Source of the DNA: Desulfobacterales bacterium
GTDB lineage: Bacteria > Desulfobacterota > Desulfobacteria > Desulfobacterales > JASFBJ01
Direction of reading: 5' to 3'
Assembly (NCBI GenBank): GCA_030149585.1
Contig: JASFBJ010000035.1
Span: forward strand, 1 to 16,772
Length of the DNA stretch: 16,772 nt
The translations under genes and the position numbers were made by a program. Each line of letters begins with the position of its first letter. Positions within the stretch are counted from its first letter, which is position 1. The notes under the pieces were generated by a model. The model did not search any database and had not been told where the DNA came from. It saw nothing but the letters and a program-made list of their open reading frames with translations. Shown here in pieces: positions 14,213 to 16,772 of this stretch.

Positions 14213-15886
14213 TTAACTTTTCTTTTTCTTTTTTTTAGGTCTTTTGGATTGCGGATTTTTATTTTCGGCATATTGAACACGAATATTTCGACCGTCAATC
14301 TTAGCGCCTTGCATTGATTTTAAGACGTTAGCCGCAACATTTGTTTCAACTTCAAAAAAAGAAAATTCCCGCATGATTTCTATTGCTCCAATCTTTTCAG
14401 AGCTAATTCCGGATCTATCGCATAGAGTTCGTATCACAGCGCCTTTTTTTAAATTGTCCATAGAGCCTGTATTTAAAAAAAACCGTTTTGCTTTTCCGGA
14501 TTTTAAAGTTTTTTGCCGTCGCCCCTTTTTTACAGGACGATGAGCATCCTCACTTTTTTTCAGGGATATATTTATATCTTTAGAATCTTTATAATAATTA
14601 AGAAAACGGTTAAATTCAATTGAAATAAATTTCTGGATGAGCTCTTCCTTTGTCAGACCGTTCAATGTATTATAGACCAGAGGCAAAAATCGCCCGATTG
14701 ATTCATGATCAACTTCAACATCTACCATTTTGTTAATCATGGAATAGAGCTGTTTTTCACAAATTGCATATCCTTCCGGAATTTTCGCGTAATTAAATTT
14801 AACACCTGCTTTTTTTTCTATAAATTCAAGTTTTCTTTTTTCGCGGGAATTGATTAAAACTATGGACGTGCCTGATTTACCTGCTCTTGCAGTTCTCCCG
14901 CTCCTGTGAGTATAGTTTTGAGCTTCATCGGGGAGTTTATAGTTGATGACATGTGTTATATCATGGACATCTATCCCGCGAGCAGCAACATCTGTTGCAA
15001 TTAGAATCTGAATGGATCTGGTTTTAAATCTGCCCATGGCTTTATCTCGCAATGCCTGAGAAAGGTCACCATGAAGGGCTTCCGCATTATAGCCGTCTTT
15101 GATTAGTTTTTCCGCTATTTCCTGTGTTTCTTTTCGCGTACGGCAAAATACAAGGCCATAAATATCCGGATAATAATCAATAATTCGTTTTAATGCATGA
15201 TACCTGTCTTTTTCTTTAATAATATAATTCACATGCAAAATATTTTTTGCACCACTATTTTTTTTCCCAACAGTGATTTCAACTGGATTTTGCATATATT
15301 TTTTTGAAATCTTTATAACTTCTTTGGGCATAGTTGCTGAAAACAGCCAGGTTCTTTTCTGTGGCGGGGTATTATCAAGGATGGCATCTATATCTTCCTG
15401 GAATCCCATATTGAGCATTTCATCTGCTTCATCAAGGACCACATATGAGACCTTAAAAAGCTTTGCTATTTTCCTGTTAATAAGATCAAGCAGTCTTCCT
15501 GGGGTTGCCACAATGATTTGAGCGCCTTTTTTAATCTGCTTTCTCTGCTTTTCAATACTGGCACCGCCATAAACCTCAACAATATTTGCTCCTTTTACAT
15601 ATTTGCATAATTTTTTAATATCATCTGAAATTTGCATACAAAGTTCCCTGGTAGGGCAAATTACCAGCCCCTGAGTATGTGTGAGATCAAAATCAATTAA
15701 CTGGATCATAGGCAAACCAAAAGCTGCTGTTTTTCCTGTTCCGGTCTGTGCAAGCCCAACAAGGTCTCTGTTCCCTCCAATAATTTCAGGGATTGCCTCT
15801 GTCTGGATGGGCGTGGGCTCAACAAAGCCAAGGTCATTAACAGCTTGTAATAATTCATCAATTAAATCTAAATTTTCGAAGCTCAT
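14213..15886 (-). CDS. deaD: DEAD-box ATP-dependent RNA helicase, DeaD/CsdA type
   Basis: Cytoplasmic RNA helicase for ribosome assembly, RNA decay or cold adaptation in the family. From the ATG at 15886-15884 it is 557 aa, starting MSFENLDL. The extension to 15898 begins with TTG and is unlikely. Motifs in order are Q-motif GFVEPTPIQ (20-28), motif I AQTGTGKT (46-53), Ia PTREL (78-82), II DEAD (152-155), III SAT (183-185), V ATDVAARGIDV (297-307) and VI HRSGRTARAG (327-336). A helical dimerisation-like region follows, then a DbpA-type RNA-binding RRM (about 467-541, KRFFLNTGSMDN to NIRVQYAE) and a short basic tail of lysines. All catalytic motifs are intact. It is preceded by a repeat copy and followed by the 289-aa gene. 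Confidence 0.95.
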   Translation of the reverse strand: MSFENLDLIDELLQAVNDLGFVEPTPIQTEAIPEIIGGNRDLVGLAQTGTGKTAAFGLPMIQLIDFDLTHTQGLVICPTRELCMQISDDIKKLCKYVKGANIVEVYGGASIEKQRKQIKKGAQIIVATPGRLLDLINRKIAKLFKVSYVVLDEADEMLNMGFQEDIDAILDNTPPQKRTWLFSATMPKEVIKISKKYMQNPVEITVGKKNSGAKNILHVNYIIKEKDRYHALKRIIDYYPDIYGLVFCRTRKETQEIAEKLIKDGYNAEALHGDLSQALRDKAMGRFKTRSIQILIATDVAARGIDVHDITHVINYKLPDEAQNYTHRSGRTARAGKSGTSIVLINSREKRKLEFIEKKAGVKFNYAKIPEGYAICEKQLYSMINKMVDVEVDHESIGRFLPLVYNTLNGLTKEELIQKFISIEFNRFLNYYKDSKDINISLKKSEDAHRPVKKGRRQKTLKSGKAKRFFLNTGSMDNLKKGAVIRTLCDRSGISSEKIGAIEIMREFSFFEVETNVAANVLKSMQGAKIDGRNIRVQYAENKNPQSKRPKKKKKKS

Positions 15887-15952
15887 ATTTTTTCTCAATC
15901 TATATATCGTTTAAAATATTTATAAATGGGTAGTTGTAAATATTAGGGATAA

Positions 15953-16000
15953 GTTAGGAACGAAGACGAAACAACTTCCTCAAATAGGCGCGCAGATTTA
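15953..16000 (+). repeat. 48-bp direct repeat, left copy
   Basis: Matches 16718-16765 at 43 of 48 positions by eye (shared blocks GTTAGGAACGA, GACGAAA, AACTTCC, TAGGCGC, CAGATTTA). The last three bases (TTA, 15998-16000) supply the stop codon of the minus-strand 229-aa gene. Similarity ends right there. Confidence 0.75.
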
Positions 16001-16687
16001 TTCTTTGCTGCTATTCTTATTAAGTTTGTTCAGCTCTATCGATAAAATCGAATATGACCATTTTTTCCCTGTTCTGGTTTTAAACCCGCCGGCATTCAAT
16101 AAATTGGCAATTTCCTTTTTAGAAATTTTTTGTTCTATATGATGTTTTGCAAACTCTATGGCTTTTTCAAATTGCTCTTTATATTTATCCTTAATGGAAT
16201 ATTTTTCAGGTATTATTTCATCGGCCGCCCTGTGTATAATTTCATAAGAATCAACGGCATTTATTATTTCACTCTCTTTTGCCTTATCAGCCATTTTTTT
16301 ATAAACAGGACAATTTGATTCACAAGATGCTTTGAAACGGTTTTTATCACATTTGCAATTAAAAGCAACATCAGACTTATAGATATATTTGATGTTGGAC
16401 TTCGTGCTGTGCCGAATTTTCGATTTGGAACTGGATGATACAGCTGATAGCATGCCGACACAATATTCAATCATCCATTCTCGGCATTCCTCTGAAGATA
16501 GTCCTGTATATTTGAACCAGGCCGCTATATACTGCGTTACGTCCTGACGGGAAGGAATGTTCTTATCTTCAGCAGAAAATCGTTCCAGCTTGAGTCCATT
16601 CGAGACCAAATCTTTAATGCATGGAAATAAGTATTTTTCATCTTTTTCAATTAATATTTTTCGTAATTTGTTCAGATACATAAGCAT
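15998..16687 (-). CDS. Unrecognised 229-aa protein with Cys cluster and recombinase-like HTH tail
   Basis: No family recognised. The protein is Lys/Ser/Ile-rich and cytosolic in appearance (no signal or TM). Residues 1-80 are helical. A middle segment (86-133) contains a basic RHSTKSNIKYIYKS followed by the cysteine cluster C111-x-C113-x8-C122-x3-C126, a plausible zinc-binding site. The C-terminal part (about 187-220, ISKKEIANLLNAGGFKTRTGKKWSYSILS) resembles the Recombinase-domain pattern (IA..LN..G..T..G..WS), which suggests DNA binding. No catalytic recombinase domain is present. The start could be the ATG at 16687 or 16681; neither has a Shine-Dalgarno. A TATAAT-like box is at 16707-16702 on the minus strand. 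The gene is bounded by 48-bp direct repeats, and its stop lies inside one of them. It may be a small mobile-element cargo or accessory gene. Confidence 0.65.
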   Translation of the reverse strand: MLMYLNKLRKILIEKDEKYLFPCIKDLVSNGLKLERFSAEDKNIPSRQDVTQYIAAWFKYTGLSSEECREWMIEYCVGMLSAVSSSSKSKIRHSTKSNIKYIYKSDVAFNCKCDKNRFKASCESNCPVYKKMADKAKESEIINAVDSYEIIHRAADEIIPEKYSIKDKYKEQFEKAIEFAKHHIEQKISKKEIANLLNAGGFKTRTGKKWSYSILSIELNKLNKNSSKE

Positions 16688-16717
16688 ATATTATCAAATA
16701 GATTATAAGGTTATTTG

Positions 16718-16765
16718 GTTAGGAACGAGGACGAAATAACTTCCACAAGTAGGCGCACAGATTTA
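16718..16765 (+). repeat. 48-bp direct repeat, right copy
   Basis: The right-hand partner of the repeat at 15953-16000, in the same orientation, about 765 bp away. It also carries AGGTCAGG after the shared segment, but the window ends at 16772, so the true right boundary is unknown. The repeat sits just upstream of the 229-aa gene start. Confidence 0.75.
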
Positions 16766-16772
16766 GGTCAGG

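Noticed and set aside
15887..15898. TTG start extending the helicase
   Set aside because: MSFENLDL from the ATG at 15886 is the normal opening of this helicase family.
15998..16687. Serine recombinase
   Set aside because: Only the C-terminal HTH-like pattern matches; there is no resolvase catalytic domain with its N-terminal Ser.
15953..16772. CRISPR array
   Set aside because: Only two 48-bp copies about 765 bp apart with a gene between; no regular short spacers and no cas genes.

Overview
The window comes from an AT-rich bacterial chromosome. The gene families and the order ftsE-ftsX-envC-ctpA-yibQ suggest a Gram-negative, probably a sulfate-reducer-like Desulfobacterota (Desulfobacterales type). 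This is recalled similarity, not a database search. No rRNA, tRNA, CRISPR array or intact transposase gene was seen.

Block 1 (about 1-6478, + strand) is a cell-envelope and division cluster. A terminator-like hairpin opens the window. It is followed by FtsE (ATPase), FtsX (permease), an EnvC-type LytM activator with a degenerate zinc site, a CtpA S41 protease with a PDZ domain, and a YibQ-type divergent polysaccharide deacetylase. envC/ctpA and ctpA/yibQ overlap, so they are very likely co-transcribed. Known EnvC biology gives the logic: ATP hydrolysis by FtsEX drives EnvC to switch on periplasmic amidases. A two-TM potassium channel with an RCK domain follows.

Block 2 (6482-9432, + strand) is carbon metabolism: a fused class II aldolase/short-chain dehydrogenase (RhaD-like, 656 aa) and a close LsrF-type class I aldolase/thiolase. 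No other AI-2 genes are nearby. A REP-like repeat lies between the two.

Block 3 (9433-11562, + strand) looks like nickel/cobalt handling. A leader with two T-run hairpins precedes a secreted DUF4198 protein whose predicted mature N-terminus is His. A strong hairpin and CbiM follow, but no CbiQ/CbiO/CbiN. A 117-aa conserved cytosolic protein of unknown role ends the + strand run.

Block 4 (11559-16687, - strand) is more accessory in character. It holds a 74-codon 3' remnant of a phospholipase-D/MIT_C-like gene, a complete AAA_14/DUF4143 ATPase whose promoter overlaps a perfect palindrome and appears to give a leaderless mRNA, a membrane-anchored protein of unknown function, a DeaD-type DEAD-box RNA helicase, and an unrecognised 229-aa protein with a Cys cluster and a recombinase-like HTH tail. 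This last gene is flanked by two 48-bp direct repeats that belong to a dispersed family found at four places in the window. The repeat family with its flanked gene, the leaderless operator-controlled ATPase and the gene remnant are the least ordinary parts.
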